This document shows positions 1 through 8,825 of a stretch of DNA of 15,832 nt, piece by piece. Each line of letters begins with the position of its first letter. Positions within the stretch are counted from its first letter, which is position 1. The position numbers were made by a program, and so were the translations under genes. A model generated the notes under the pieces. The model was not told where the DNA came from and did no database searches. It saw only the letters and a program-made list of their open reading frames with translations. The DNA comes from Phoronis ovalis (taxonomy: Eukaryota > Phoronida > Phoronidae): assembly GCA_028565635.1 (NCBI GenBank), contig JAOXYB010026035.1, forward strand, positions 1 through 15,832, in the 5' to 3' direction.

Positions 1-996
1 GTGTCGTGGTTTGGTTATTCATACGATATATTGTTTCTTTGATTCCGTTGATAATATTCTTTGCCGATAAACTCAACGCCAAAAAAAAAATATGTCCGTG
101 ATTTTGTCAATAAAATTGTCTGAGTCGGCGCGGTTTTCGCGGGTCGGTCGGGTTAGGGCAAACAAACCTATTTTTAATTTAGGCCAACTGCACTGAAAAT
201 ATCCTGGCATTGTGCCAAACTACTAGTTTTCAGTTTATTTCATGCTGAATCCATTTGAGCAAAACCCTAAGTTGATTTTTTGTGGTAAGCACTGAAAAAA
301 AGCCCGAAGAAATGTTGATACATACATTACACGGATCATGGAGTGATTAAAGAAAAATAGATTACATGCTGAAAATGAAGACATAGATTTCTTCAGCCTC
401 AGTCATAGGAGGTTGGATGGAGTGGAATTGTGAATAATGATGAATTATGTGTATCATGTGGTTAAAATCATCCAAGCTTCGAATTTTAAGATTTCACTTC
501 ACTTAATTAGCTTGAGCAATCTCTTTTTCTAGGTAATGTTAAAATATGATAGGAAGGAATGATTCTGATGTTTTCATCATTTACAGCTAATCATTGAAGA
601 AGTCCACCTATAAATTATTGTCAAACAACTATAGCATTGTTAATATAACCTGTTGTTTCTTCACCAATCAGTTCTTTATTTTGTTGTAAAATAAATGACT
701 TGGAATAGTATTCTGTTTATTATAAACTTGAAAAAGTACTAACAAATTTTATTTATATTTTAATGCAAGTATGCACTTATATGAAGAACCGTTACTTTGC
801 AATGCGTTTTTGATTTGAATTCTAAACTGACAAGTCGCCATTTTATCACCTTCTCTTTTATTTAAAATATGAATGCACATTTAGAAATGGGCGTATCCTA
901 TTGCGAGGAATGTTTAAACTTTAGTGTATTCAGCAGAAACTATTTTAATTTTAAAATGGTTATGTGGTCATTCACCATGCTTCCTTTTTACTGTAG
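1..996. other. MINDY3 intron or upstream DNA, no exon seen
   Basis: No coding exon is recognised on either strand, and none of the expected N-terminal MINDY3 segments (including the catalytic Cys region) appears. Positions 121-165 form a short CpG-rich island-like patch in otherwise AT-rich sequence. The polypyrimidine stretch with AG|GTAA at 523-537 is noted among the findings. The stretch ends at the acceptor before 997. Confidence 0.6.
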
Positions 997-1210
997 ATGA
1001 TGAAATTCAGCGTCATCTAGTGGCAGGTTTGATAGAAATGTTTGAACAAGTACACACAACCTCGTACACTTTTGTGACATATTATCAAGATGAAAACAAT
1101 GTGGAGCAGAGCTGTAGCTGTGATGAATCTAATCTCGACTTGGAAGACGGGGAAAGTAGCCCAAAGAGACGGAAACAGATCTGTCATACTGACTTTCATA
1201 CTCATCTCAG
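997..1210 (+). CDS. MINDY3: MINDY3 window exon 1
   Basis: The acceptor reads ctgtag and the donor gtaggt. The exon starts at codon position 2 and ends after position 2 of an Arg codon. It encodes window residues 1-72: a helical stretch beginning DDEIQRHLVAGLIEMF, then a poorly conserved linker rich in Asp, Glu and Ser with a basic PKRRK cluster. This is the least conserved part of the gene here; its assignment rests on the frame joining to the next exon and on its position. Confidence 0.85.
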
Positions 1211-4200
1211 GTAGGTGATACCTGAATAAATTCTGCAAGCAATCTAGTATCCTGAATTGTTTCATAATGCAGCTTATGCTATATATACAAGAAATGCAAT
1301 TCTTTATTTATAAATCCTGAACATTACAGTTGTTGTATTGCCTAGAATATGATTGTGTTAAAACTGTTTACCGAGAGTTACTTGATGAAAATAATTTTTG
1401 TATTCTAATTCTTGCATTTTTGATTAGTAAGGTTGTACAATTTTTAGGTGTCATCAATATCATACAACATCAGAATTTGTAAAAGCTGTCAATGCCCATT
1501 TTGATTATTTTACGCAACGTTTTGGAGTTCTGTCTTTCCTCTACTCAGTATTGCTTACAAAGGTAAGAACTTGAGTCTTTTCCCTGCCACATGATTATCT
1601 TTTTCTGGTAATGTTTGTAATACATGACTGTAATGAAATGCTAGATTTAGATTATTCTGAATTCATCTAGGCTCACAGTGATGGCAAGCCTGAATGCTAT
1701 CTAATGGGGATGACCAATAACGTAGACTTGCGCAATACAGTGTGGCACAAATTTTTAACAAAAATCATTAATTTGAGAAAAATCTTTATACAATACATAA
1801 TGTCACATTTTCAGCATTTATACATGTTTTACTACCAAAACTACACGTTTCTAAAATTCCACTTTTCATCCTTTGTAAATGTTGAAAATATTAAGTTAAT
1901 TAAAAAAATTAAGCAATAGATTAAATTAAGCAATAGATTAAATTTATATTTTTATCATAATTGAAAGTAACAATATTAGAATTATAACTGACAATGTCAT
2001 AAAAATCATTTTAATCTTATGCAAGCTTACCAATATCTGTTAAACTGCAGAAGTTTCAAAGATAACTTAAGAATGAAAAAAAAAACACTGCTTGTACTAA
2101 ATTATGATGCTTCAAAGATAATGCTTGTACTAAATTATGGTGCTTCAGTTAAACTGCGGAAGCTTCAAAGATAACCCAAGAATGAAAAAAAATCACTGCT
2201 TGTACTAAATTATGATGCTTCAAAGATAACTTAAGAATGAAAGAAACACTGCTTGTACTAAATTATGGTGCTTCAGTTAAACTGCGGAAGCTTCAAAGAT
2301 AAGTTATCTTTGAAGCTTCCGCAATTTAAGAATGGAAAAAAAACACTGCTTGTACTAAATCATGGTGCTTCAATTTTAATTTTGCTTATTATTGCTGTAC
2401 TTTTAGGGCTTAGAACAAGTAAAGAATGAATTGGAAGATCCTTGTGAGCCTCTTATAGATGGTATATATGGACATGGCAGGTAATTGTATTATGGATGGT
2501 ATACATACACACCCTAAATTTCAAAGCCTATATATCACCCGTTTCCCTGCCCATCAATCAATTTGAAAATACCGCCCAACTAAACTGGCTTAAATTCCAT
2601 CAGCCAATGAAATAATTAGCTTCTATAACAGACTTGTTTGCTACATGTCCTTCCTCATGCCCTTCTTCATAGTAACTGATCATCAGCTATGCCCTCTATA
2701 TTAAATATGGTTCTCATTGAGGCTTGTGTCATTTTTTTCTAAACCATTATTAATGGGTTTCTCGTTTGATGAAAAATATTTTTCTGAAATTTGAATATTA
2801 AACACGGGTGTGGATTTAGTTTGGCTAGGTTCCTGTTTTTTTACGACAACTTTTTAAGTCTTTACACTATACAGTCTAATGCATGGTTCAGAAAAAAGTG
2901 AAATAGACCTTGGGGAACTTTTTTTGATGTTTGCTTTCGTCAGATAAGAAGTTTTGTTACTTGCTATGGTATGTTAAGCTCTTTCACTAAGATGAGTATT
3001 TACAATGAGATTAATTGTTGTATGATTGTAATTATTTTTGCTCTTATTCTAGCCAAAGTTTGATCAACTTATTATTAATGGGTAAAGCTGTTTCCAATGT
3101 ATGGGATGGGGAAAAGGAAGTATCTGGACTGAGTAAGTTGCATGAAGCTTAACCCCGAAATAATAAATGTAACTGGAACCTTGCTAACTATGGTTTCCAT
3201 GTGTTGCCACTAAAGTTGTATTAGATCCTGGTTCAGAAGCAAAATTTCAGTCAACTGTAGCTGTGACTTATTACTTAATTCAACTTTGACAGTAATGTTT
3301 AAGCCATCTGTTATTTTATTTGACACTGATGTTGTATGTACTATAGAATTGCAAGGTGTAAACCAACAATCTACTATCGGCTTTCTAACTCAGTTGGAAC
3401 ATTTGAGATATTGCGAAGTTGGTTGGTTTCTGAAGAACCCGGCATTCCCTATCTGGGTACTTGGAAGTGAGACGCATTTAACGGTGCTGTTTTCGCAGGT
3501 AAGCCACATTAGAAAGGAGAACAATTTCTCGCCAGTTTTCTCAAAGACATCTTACACAGACACAGCGAACACCAACCTAGTAGTTAGCTAACTGTTTCCA
3601 TATGTAGAATGAAACTGTATTAATATACAATCATGTAATTTAGCAATCTTCTAGTATTACTGGTTCATTTCTAGTTTTATTAGTTTCAAAGGAAGAGTGT
3701 TATTTGAAAAAAATTGATTGTGTATCCACTGAGATGTGAATATGGCACATGTATTAGTAACTAGGATTACATTCTATTGTTAAAATAATTTCATTGTACT
3801 TTTTAGGAGAGGGCTTTAGTTGCCCCTGAGAGTCCCGAGGCAGCTGCAAGGAGAATTTTCAGTAGTTTTGACCCAGAAGGTAGGATAATATTTGGGGTTA
3901 TTAAAATAAAATATTTGCTGTCCTGGCTGTAGTTTTAACATTTTAAAAATAAAACAAAATTGTATTTCAGTAGATAAACTTATTCACAAATGAATATTCT
4001 GAGTCAAAATTTTATTGGGGTATAGCTAATTATTTTGCCAAGGCATCTAAAAGACCTTACATAAGAAAACTGTGTATTTCTTGTAATGAATACATTTATT
4101 GTGTTCTTTCTGCTATAGAATTGTGGATAGGTGGTTATATAACTAAATAATCTTACTTACTATTGTCTTGTTACAAGATGTTCTTGGTAAGAAAGAAAAC

Positions 4201-5698
4201 TTTTCTAGACGCTTGTTTTTCTTACAGACAGTGGATTTATATCATCTGTATTGCTACAGGATGTCCTTAGTGCACTAGGATTGGTGTGTGAACCTCAGGA
4301 GTAGTGAGTATATGTGACAAAACTAAAGCAAAATTATTGTTCAACCACATAAGTTGCGAAAATTATTAAAAAACTTATGATGGTACCGAGTTGTGAAAAA
4401 TCATTTGTGAATGCTAGGCAGTTTTCGTTTTCGGCTAGTCTTGATTCTGGATACCCTTTGTATGTGTACATGTATATGTCATGTAAAGAGCTTGAGTCTC
4501 ATACTCTATGCCATTCCCATTCAGCTTTTATCCTTTACACTAAGGATTTTCTTTATTTGTAGTATTGAAATTATGCGCCAGAAATTAGACCCAGACATAT
4601 TTGGAATAATCCTTATTAACGACTTTATGCTTGAGTTTTACCCAGGTGAACCAAAGAGAGATCTGCCCGAGTCTTTCACGATGTACCATTATAATGGAAT
4701 TAAGAGATCGAACCCAGAAAATAAGGTAATTGACACATTACAGATAATTTACAGCCTCCCTTCAGATTTTAATGTCCAAAACTGCAATACATAGTTTTTG
4801 AAAGCTGTATTTTGATATTGCTTTTTTTACCTACCTTTCCTTGAAATTTACACTTAAAGATAGAAAATGAACAGTTTAAGAACAGTTGTTTGAGAGTTGG
4901 GAGGGCGGGAAGATGCTTCTTAAATTGAAATATGGCTGGTTAGTCTTATGTATGTACATGTAGAACAGTATGTAACTAGATTGTGTAATGTCGCACATTG
5001 ACACCAAGTATATGTCTTCTAACACAAAGTTTTAGATAATATGACAACCATTTTGAATTCAGGATGGCCAGCTAAATTTTCCACTACAAATATTCATCAA
5101 ACATTTTGATCCGAGTTTAGTTGAAATCAGTCCAGTATTTTCTGAGTTGTCAAAGAACAAGTTTATATTCTCTTTTATGTAAACAGGATACCCCTACTAT
5201 GTAAGCAGGACATTGTTACACCTTGATTTGATGTGATCATTTCCTTCTGCTATACAATCGATAAATGTCTAGTTAGTATCAGTATAATGTATAAAACAGA
5301 AAATGCACAAAGGATTGTTGTAACTGGGGAGTGAGTAACTGCCTGACAGAAGAGAACTTGACACAAGAACGTTATGTCTTCTAACTTTGTTGTTGGAAGG
5401 CATAATAAAATGTTTGTTAAATATCTTGTGGGTGGGGGATATTCTAATAAGTTCATTCCCCATCTCCTGTACAGCTAAAAGTGAAACAGCCCAAACTTTA
5501 TAGATGTTCTTTGCTTTGTTTCTTATTGATGGTAACCTTTTACAGATAGTGTATCAGGAAGCCACAGTACAAGTGCCGGAGATAATTGATTTATGCTGTA
5601 CTACCCCAGTCAATCCGATAAGGACTTGTTTACAAACGAAATGGCCAACAATAGAGCTGCAGTGGGGAAACGATAACTGTGTACCATCACTTAACTGA
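997..5698 (+). CDS. MINDY3: MINDY3 deubiquitinase, 3' nine coding exons (5' partial)
   Basis: MINDY-family cysteine protease that trims K48-linked ubiquitin chains; formerly FAM188A/CARP. Seen: nine exons (997-1210, 1448-1562, 2407-2480, 3053-3132, 3347-3498, 3807-3879, 4228-4303, 4563-4725, 5546-5698) join in a consistent reading frame with GT..AG introns into 366 residues ending at TGA. Segments recalled from vertebrate MINDY3 are conserved: the SQSLINLLL/AVSNVWDG block, GSETHLTV with the family's catalytic His (window residue 205), LVAPE, the FDPEDSGFI EF-hand-like loop, ESFT.YHYNG, CLQTKWP and the C-terminal PSLN. The vertebrate protein is about 445 residues, so roughly 80 are missing; the catalytic Cys (near residue 51 in human) lies left of the window. 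Odd: a charged linker with PKRRK at residues 56-60. The gene converges on CS. Identity is firm; the exon edges rest on splice consensus and frame. Confidence 0.95.
1448..1562 (+). CDS. MINDY3: MINDY3 window exon 2
   Basis: The acceptor is tttttag and the donor gtaaga. The first base completes the split Arg codon, followed by 38 whole codons (residues 73-110). The end of the exon, FGVLSFLYSVLLTK, matches a conserved helix of the vertebrate MINDY3 catalytic domain, which fixes the frame. Confidence 0.93.
1907..1940. repeat. Two tandem copies of a 17-bp unit
   Basis: AATTAAGCAATAGATTA occurs at 1907-1923 and again at 1924-1940, perfectly, inside the intron between MINDY3 exons 2 and 3. It is a small tandem duplication about 100 bases left of the larger minisatellite. 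Confidence 0.9.
2039..2372. repeat. Intronic minisatellite, three higher-order copies
   Basis: Three related blocks, 2039-2147, 2148-2275 and 2276-2372, each begin GTTAAACTGC and end GGTGCTTCA. Within them are smaller shared modules: CTTCAAAGATAA, TTAAGAATG followed by an A-run, and CACTGCTTGTACTAAAT. The blocks differ in length through gain or loss of an inner module. The third block contains a perfect inverted repeat. The array ends about 34 bases before the acceptor of MINDY3 exon 3. Confidence 0.92.
2283..2323. repeat. Perfect inverted repeat, 20-bp arms, 1-base spacer
   Basis: The left arm 2283-2302 (TGCGGAAGCTTCAAAGATAA) is the exact reverse complement of 2304-2323, separated by G2303. 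In the neighbouring minisatellite copies the left-arm sequence occurs only in direct orientation, so the right arm looks like an inverted duplication local to this copy. Confidence 0.95.
2407..2480 (+). CDS. MINDY3: MINDY3 window exon 3
   Basis: The acceptor ttttag lies only about 34 bases after the intronic minisatellite; the donor is gtaatt. It holds 24 codons plus two bases of a Ser codon (residues 111-135): GLEQVKNELEDPCEPLIDG then YGHGS, collinear with the vertebrate protein. Confidence 0.94.
2481..3052 (+). other. MINDY3 intron
   Basis: A 572-base intron between the GGCAG|gtaatt donor and the ttctag acceptor. No repeat or coding signal was seen. Confidence 0.85.
3053..3132 (+). CDS. 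MINDY3: MINDY3 window exon 4
   Basis: The acceptor is ttctag and the donor gtaagt. One base completes Ser, then come 26 codons and one base of Lys (residues 135-162). It carries QSLINLLLMGKAVSNVWDG, one of the most conserved blocks of the MINDY3 family. Confidence 0.95.
3347..3498 (+). CDS. MINDY3: MINDY3 window exon 5, catalytic His
   Basis: The acceptor is ctatag and the donor gtaagc. Two bases complete Lys162, then 50 codons follow (residues 163-212). It includes LEHLRYCEVG, FPIWVLGSE and THLTVLF. His205 in ETHLTV is the expected catalytic-dyad histidine (near residue 287 in human, from memory). Confidence 0.96.
3499..3806 (+). other. MINDY3 intron
   Basis: A 308-base intron. The exon 5 frame stays open into it until a stop near 3589, but that extension has no conservation and is intronic. 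Confidence 0.85.
3807..3879 (+). CDS. MINDY3: MINDY3 window exon 6
   Basis: The acceptor is ttttag and the donor gtagga. It has 24 codons plus the first base of an Asp codon (residues 213-237). ERALVAPESPEAAARRIFSS leads into FDPE, the first half of an EF-hand-like loop that continues in the next exon. Confidence 0.94.
3880..4227 (+). other. MINDY3 intron
   Basis: A 348-base AT-rich intron between the two halves of the EF-hand-like loop. Nothing else was seen. Confidence 0.85.
4228..4303 (+). CDS. MINDY3: MINDY3 window exon 7
   Basis: The acceptor is cttacag and the donor gtgagt. Two bases complete Asp, then come 24 codons and two bases of Tyr (residues 237-262). The joined loop DPEDSGFISSVL has the Gly at position 6 and Ile at position 8 of an EF-hand loop but Leu, not Glu, at position 12. 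Calcium binding is therefore doubtful; the vertebrate protein looks the same there. Confidence 0.94.
4563..4725 (+). CDS. MINDY3: MINDY3 window exon 8
   Basis: The acceptor is tttgtag and the donor gtaatt. One base completes Tyr, then 54 codons follow (residues 263-316). It contains KLDPDIFGIIL, LEFYPG and ESFTMYHYNGIKRSN, collinear with the vertebrate C-terminal domain. Confidence 0.95.
4726..5545 (+). other. MINDY3 last intron
   Basis: An 820-base intron before the terminal coding exon. Two overlapping minus-strand open frames at 5250-5463 have no recognisable domain and look like chance. Confidence 0.8.
5546..5698 (+). CDS. MINDY3: MINDY3 terminal coding exon
   Basis: The acceptor is tttacag. 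It has 50 codons and TGA at 5696-5698 (residues 317-366). CLQTKWPTIELQW and the final PSLN match the C-terminal signature of the family. The middle of the exon, including a CC pair, is more diverged. Confidence 0.95.
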   Translation: MVYQEATVQVPEIIDLCCTTPVNPIRTCLQTKWPTIELQWGNDNCVPSLN

Positions 5699-5822
5699 TG
5701 TGACAAACGAATTTACTTCAAGATGTTCACAAATACAGCGTGGTTTATTCTGAAAGGATGGTTTTATGGTGTCGACTGGTAACACAGTAGTAGTTGAAGT
5801 TGGGCATGTTTTGATGAAATAC

Positions 5823-5828
5823 ATTAAA
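5823..5828 (+). promoter_or_regulatory. Candidate poly(A) signal ATTAAA for MINDY3
   Basis: ATTAAA lies about 125 bases after the MINDY3 stop, the first common hexamer variant downstream. A second ATTAAA is at 6075-6080. With no transcript data the real cleavage site cannot be chosen. Confidence 0.25.
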
Positions 5829-7002
5829 AAGAAAAGTCATTGCAGGATATCCTTTTTATGATGAGGAACAGTGCCAAGCTTATCAACAGTACCAACAGGA
5901 TTAGTTTTCAGTAAAGTATTATTTTAACAAATCTAGAATGCAGATGGTTGTCCTACTGACATAAAAACACTTGAGTTTTGCTTCATTCTTTCTGAGTATG
6001 AAACCAGAGCAAATATGAAGAACAAGATATGTTAAACAACCAGAAATATAGGTTTTATATATTCAGTTTTAGGTATTAAATTGTTCACTTAGATTTGGAT
6101 CTGTTCTGCTGTCAGTTGGACAGAAAGGCGCATCGTAAAAAACAAAATGTACCCTTTACCAATATTGGTTTTTGTGCTTTGCCCTGTGTGACTAAAAGTG
6201 GAATGTCCCTTGACATGTCAGTAGTTGCTTAGTTAAGTATAAAGCAGACAGTAATCATTTCAAGTATTTTGCCAATTTTTATTTGTATCATGTTGTAAAC
6301 ATTTCCGTCTCTGGTTAATTCATATTAGTGAGCTTTCACTGATATTTTATCATTACATATTTAAGACTTCATGTCTGTGATATATTTGTAGATTTTTAAT
6401 TTTGCATGTCTAGTCTGTCTACTAGTTAAACACTAAAGGCACACTACAAATTGTCAGATAAAATGTTAAAACAAAACCACCACAAAAATTTATCAAATAT
6501 ATTTTTATGTCACGATTATCTTGCGGTCACTTGAAATTTGGATCATCTTTTTCTACATCCTGCCAAATATTTTACTTGGAAATATGTGAGATTGCTTCTT
6601 ATTTAGTGTTGATAAGAACTATAATGTGGAAACAAATGGCAGGCACAGGTCATGTTGGAAAGAAAGTGAGCAAAAACTTTGGTATTATTTTAAACAAACT
6701 GTGGAAGACTATTATAACATAATGTTACTAGGAAAGGTTTTGAAGACTACATAAAAGTTCAATTTGTATTTTAGAGCTCAAGTATCTATTGTTTTAGAGT
6801 AATCCTGTTTCATATTTTGTAATTAACTGTAAAAAAATGTTTTCTAAGATAAGCCTTTTAGTTCAAAGTGTAAATACATTTTCAAACTTTTAAAGTGTCA
6901 GATTTTGTTTCAAACTACAATTTAGTGTACTGCCAGAAGTTCTGTGAATGTTTGAGTTAAAGACAAAACCAATTGACCTTTCCAATGAACACATTATATT
7001 TA

Positions 7003-7008
7003 AATAAA
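7003..7008 (+). promoter_or_regulatory. Candidate poly(A) signal AATAAA for MINDY3
   Basis: The first canonical AATAAA I see downstream of MINDY3 on this strand, about 1.3 kb after the stop and just left of the transposon insertion. Use of it would imply a long 3' UTR. Confidence 0.3.
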
Positions 7009-7230
7009 TAGAACTAATAATGACTCGTCGTGAACACATTAACAGGGCAATATTCAAGCTCTCAGCTTTGATGTATGGACCCGGGGGGGGGGCAGTCAAT
7101 ATGAAAGTGGGTACGCATGTTCCAACAAAATTTCGCTTGAAAGGGGGTTTTTCGAACCGCCGGCACGTTACGTGCTTAGGGTGTTTTTTGGCTAAAATCA
7201 CGAAAAGGGGTGTTTTTTTGGAGGTGTGAC

Positions 7231-7497
7231 ACTTCCTAAGGGGTGTTGTTTAGAATTTTCACTTCGTTGGGGTAATCGTTAAAATTTCACTTCGTTAGGG
7301 GGTGCAAATACGGTCAAGAAAACTTCATGTTTATCAGAATGTGTATCAGTTCCCCGTCATATGAAAGTTACTTCCTGAATTGATGCTATTTTGAGAATGA
7401 CCTTTTAAAACACGGCATACGATTGGTCAGGTCAGGGATCACGTGATCCACTTCCTTAGGGGTGTATTTTTTTTGCAGAATTTCACTTCGTTAGGGG
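7231..7497. repeat. Internal direct repeats of the MITE
   Basis: Two motifs recur inside the element. TTTCACTTCGTT(A/G)GGG appears near 7257-7272, 7285-7301 and 7481-7497, and ACTTCC(T/A... )AGGGGTGT appears as ACTTCCTAAGGGGTGT at 7231-7246 and ACTTCCTTAGGGGTGT at 7450-7465. GGGGTGTTTTTTT is seen again near 7207. Such subterminal repeats are often transposase-binding sites in autonomous relatives; that role is inferred. Confidence 0.8.
7436..7449. promoter_or_regulatory. 14-bp palindrome with TCACGTGA E-box
   Basis: GGATCACGTGATCC is perfectly self-complementary and centres on CACGTG (7440-7445), the canonical E-box bound by bHLH-ZIP factors. It lies within the MITE. Regulatory use is conjecture. 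Confidence 0.4.
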
Positions 7498-7563
7498 CTT
7501 TTTTGAAAAGTCATTGGAACATGGGTACCCACTTTTATATTGACCACCCCCCCGGGTATGGAC

Positions 7564-8603
7564 ACTTTACCATGGCAGAGAAGTGCAGTATTGTTACCAG
7601 TGATATATTGGAGAAGAGCTAACATGTACTAACCAATTGGACATATCAACATATTAAAGCTTAATCTTGCATCATCCAGGCTTTACAAATATCCAAATAC
7701 ATGTATCCGATTTGTTTTCTGTAATATTAACTTCAAACATGAAAGATTTCCCATGTAATGAATTCTTACCAGTAGTGATAACAAAGATAATACAGTACCT
7801 GTATTAGGAAAATTTATTTTTTTGGACGAGGTTGTTAGATTTTATTCAGTAGTAACATGACTGTATCACATATAGGCAGCTATTGCACATACAAAACCAT
7901 TTTGCGCATGTTTTAACTGAACTTGTAAATATTAAATTTGGGAAGTCTGACTGAAACTGAAAACATTACAAGTTGATGGTGGTTGCTGTCAGATTTATTG
8001 GTCATGTGACCCTAGAAATATGAAGACATTTTGACAAAAATGCATACTTTGGTTTATATAGCAGATAAAGTGAAACAGTAGCTAGCTTCTATGCAAAACA
8101 AAACTATTCATTCAGTTCCTGTATTGCAACTTCAGACAAACTCCAGATATCGTAGAACTGTTGATACTGCATGGAATGATTTTTTGTTACATCAGGTCTT
8201 TCACTCGAAGGTGGAAAATTTCTTCACCAAATTTGGCATAAATGCTGCCTACTTTGAGACATCTTAGCATAAGATATGCCAAAATTGCTGCCTTGCTACA
8301 ATCAGTGAAATGCCTTTTAATACTAGATAAAATCCTATTGAGAGCCCTGTGCATAGTTCTGTACAAATAATTTTTTGCATTAATTCCTTAGTATTCTCAC
8401 ACCACAAAAAACAAATCATGCATACAATACATATCCTGCCCATATTTACCACTCAAATAATTTTTGATTCTACTATATATTATAGACTCTCCATTATGTC
8501 AGAATCTTATTTTTAAAGTAAAGTGTTCTGAATGAATAAACAAGTACATTTTGTGATAAGCGAGGCATTAGCTTCTAGACCCTGCATACATCAAATATTG
8601 GAT
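7564..8603. other. Intergenic DNA between MITE and minisatellite
   Basis: AT-rich sequence with no recognisable exon, RNA gene or clear repeat. AATAAA occurs at 8535-8540 on the + strand. A minus-strand open frame at 8264-8452 has no conserved motif. Confidence 0.6.
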
Positions 8604-8825
8604 GGAATCTATAAACACCCTCTAAGTTAATAATCCATGTAGGTAGAATCTATAAACATGTTCTAAGTTAATAATCCATGTAGGTAGAATCTATAAACAT
8701 GTTCTAAGTTAATAATCCATGTATGTAGAATCTATAAACATGTTCTAAGTTAATAATCCATGTAGGTAGAATCTATAAACATGTTCTAAGTTAATAATCC
8801 ATGTAGGTAGAATCTATAAACATGT
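8604..8825. repeat. 41-bp minisatellite, about 5.4 copies
   Basis: Units start at 8604, 8645, 8686, 8727, 8768 and 8809 (partial), exactly 41 bases apart. Each reads AGAATCTATAAACATGTTCT and then AAGTTAATAATCCATGTAGGT. Copies 2-5 are nearly identical (one G-to-T change near 8724); the first copy is the most diverged (GGAATCTATAAACACCCTCT). Near-identity indicates recent expansion or homogenisation. Copies abut without spacers, so it is not a CRISPR array. Confidence 0.97.

Larger units (their letters stand above)
1563..2406 (+). other. MINDY3 intron with repeats
   Basis: An 844-base GT..AG intron. Apart from the 17-bp duplication and the minisatellite described separately it holds no coding signal; the open frame at 1704-1919 is low-complexity Lys/Ile/Phe-rich translation without family resemblance. 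Confidence 0.85.
5699..7072. other. MINDY3 3' UTR and intergenic DNA
   Basis: AT-rich sequence after the MINDY3 stop. No protein family is recognisable; a 71-codon open frame at 6507-6722 lacks any conserved motif. It contains candidate poly(A) signals, described separately, so at least its first part should be MINDY3 3' UTR. Confidence 0.6.
7081..7555. mobile_element. 475-bp non-autonomous TIR transposon (MITE-like)
   Basis: Terminal inverted repeats 7081-7125 and 7514-7555 share a G-run (CCGGGGGGG), then TCAATAT, AAAGTGGGTAC and CATGTTCCAA, with a few mismatches and three extra G in the left arm. The element is flanked by a perfect 8-bp duplication GTATGGAC (7073-7080 and 7556-7563), the expected target-site duplication. 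The interior is richer in G and CpG than its surroundings and has no transposase frame, so the element is non-autonomous. An 8-bp duplication is typical of hAT and some other DNA transposon superfamilies, but the CCGGGG end is not the usual hAT CAGGG, so the superfamily is left open. Confidence 0.88.

Noticed and set aside
6507-6722. 71-codon open frame as a small gene
   Set aside because: No conserved motif and low-complexity AT-rich context; it lies in the 3' UTR or intergenic stretch.
7020-7229. Open frames on both strands across the left end of the MITE
   Set aside because: They span the target duplication and terminal repeat, and their translations follow the G-run and TIR rather than any protein family.
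8604-8825. Possible CRISPR-like array
   Set aside because: The 41-bp units abut with no unique spacers, and the host is an animal.
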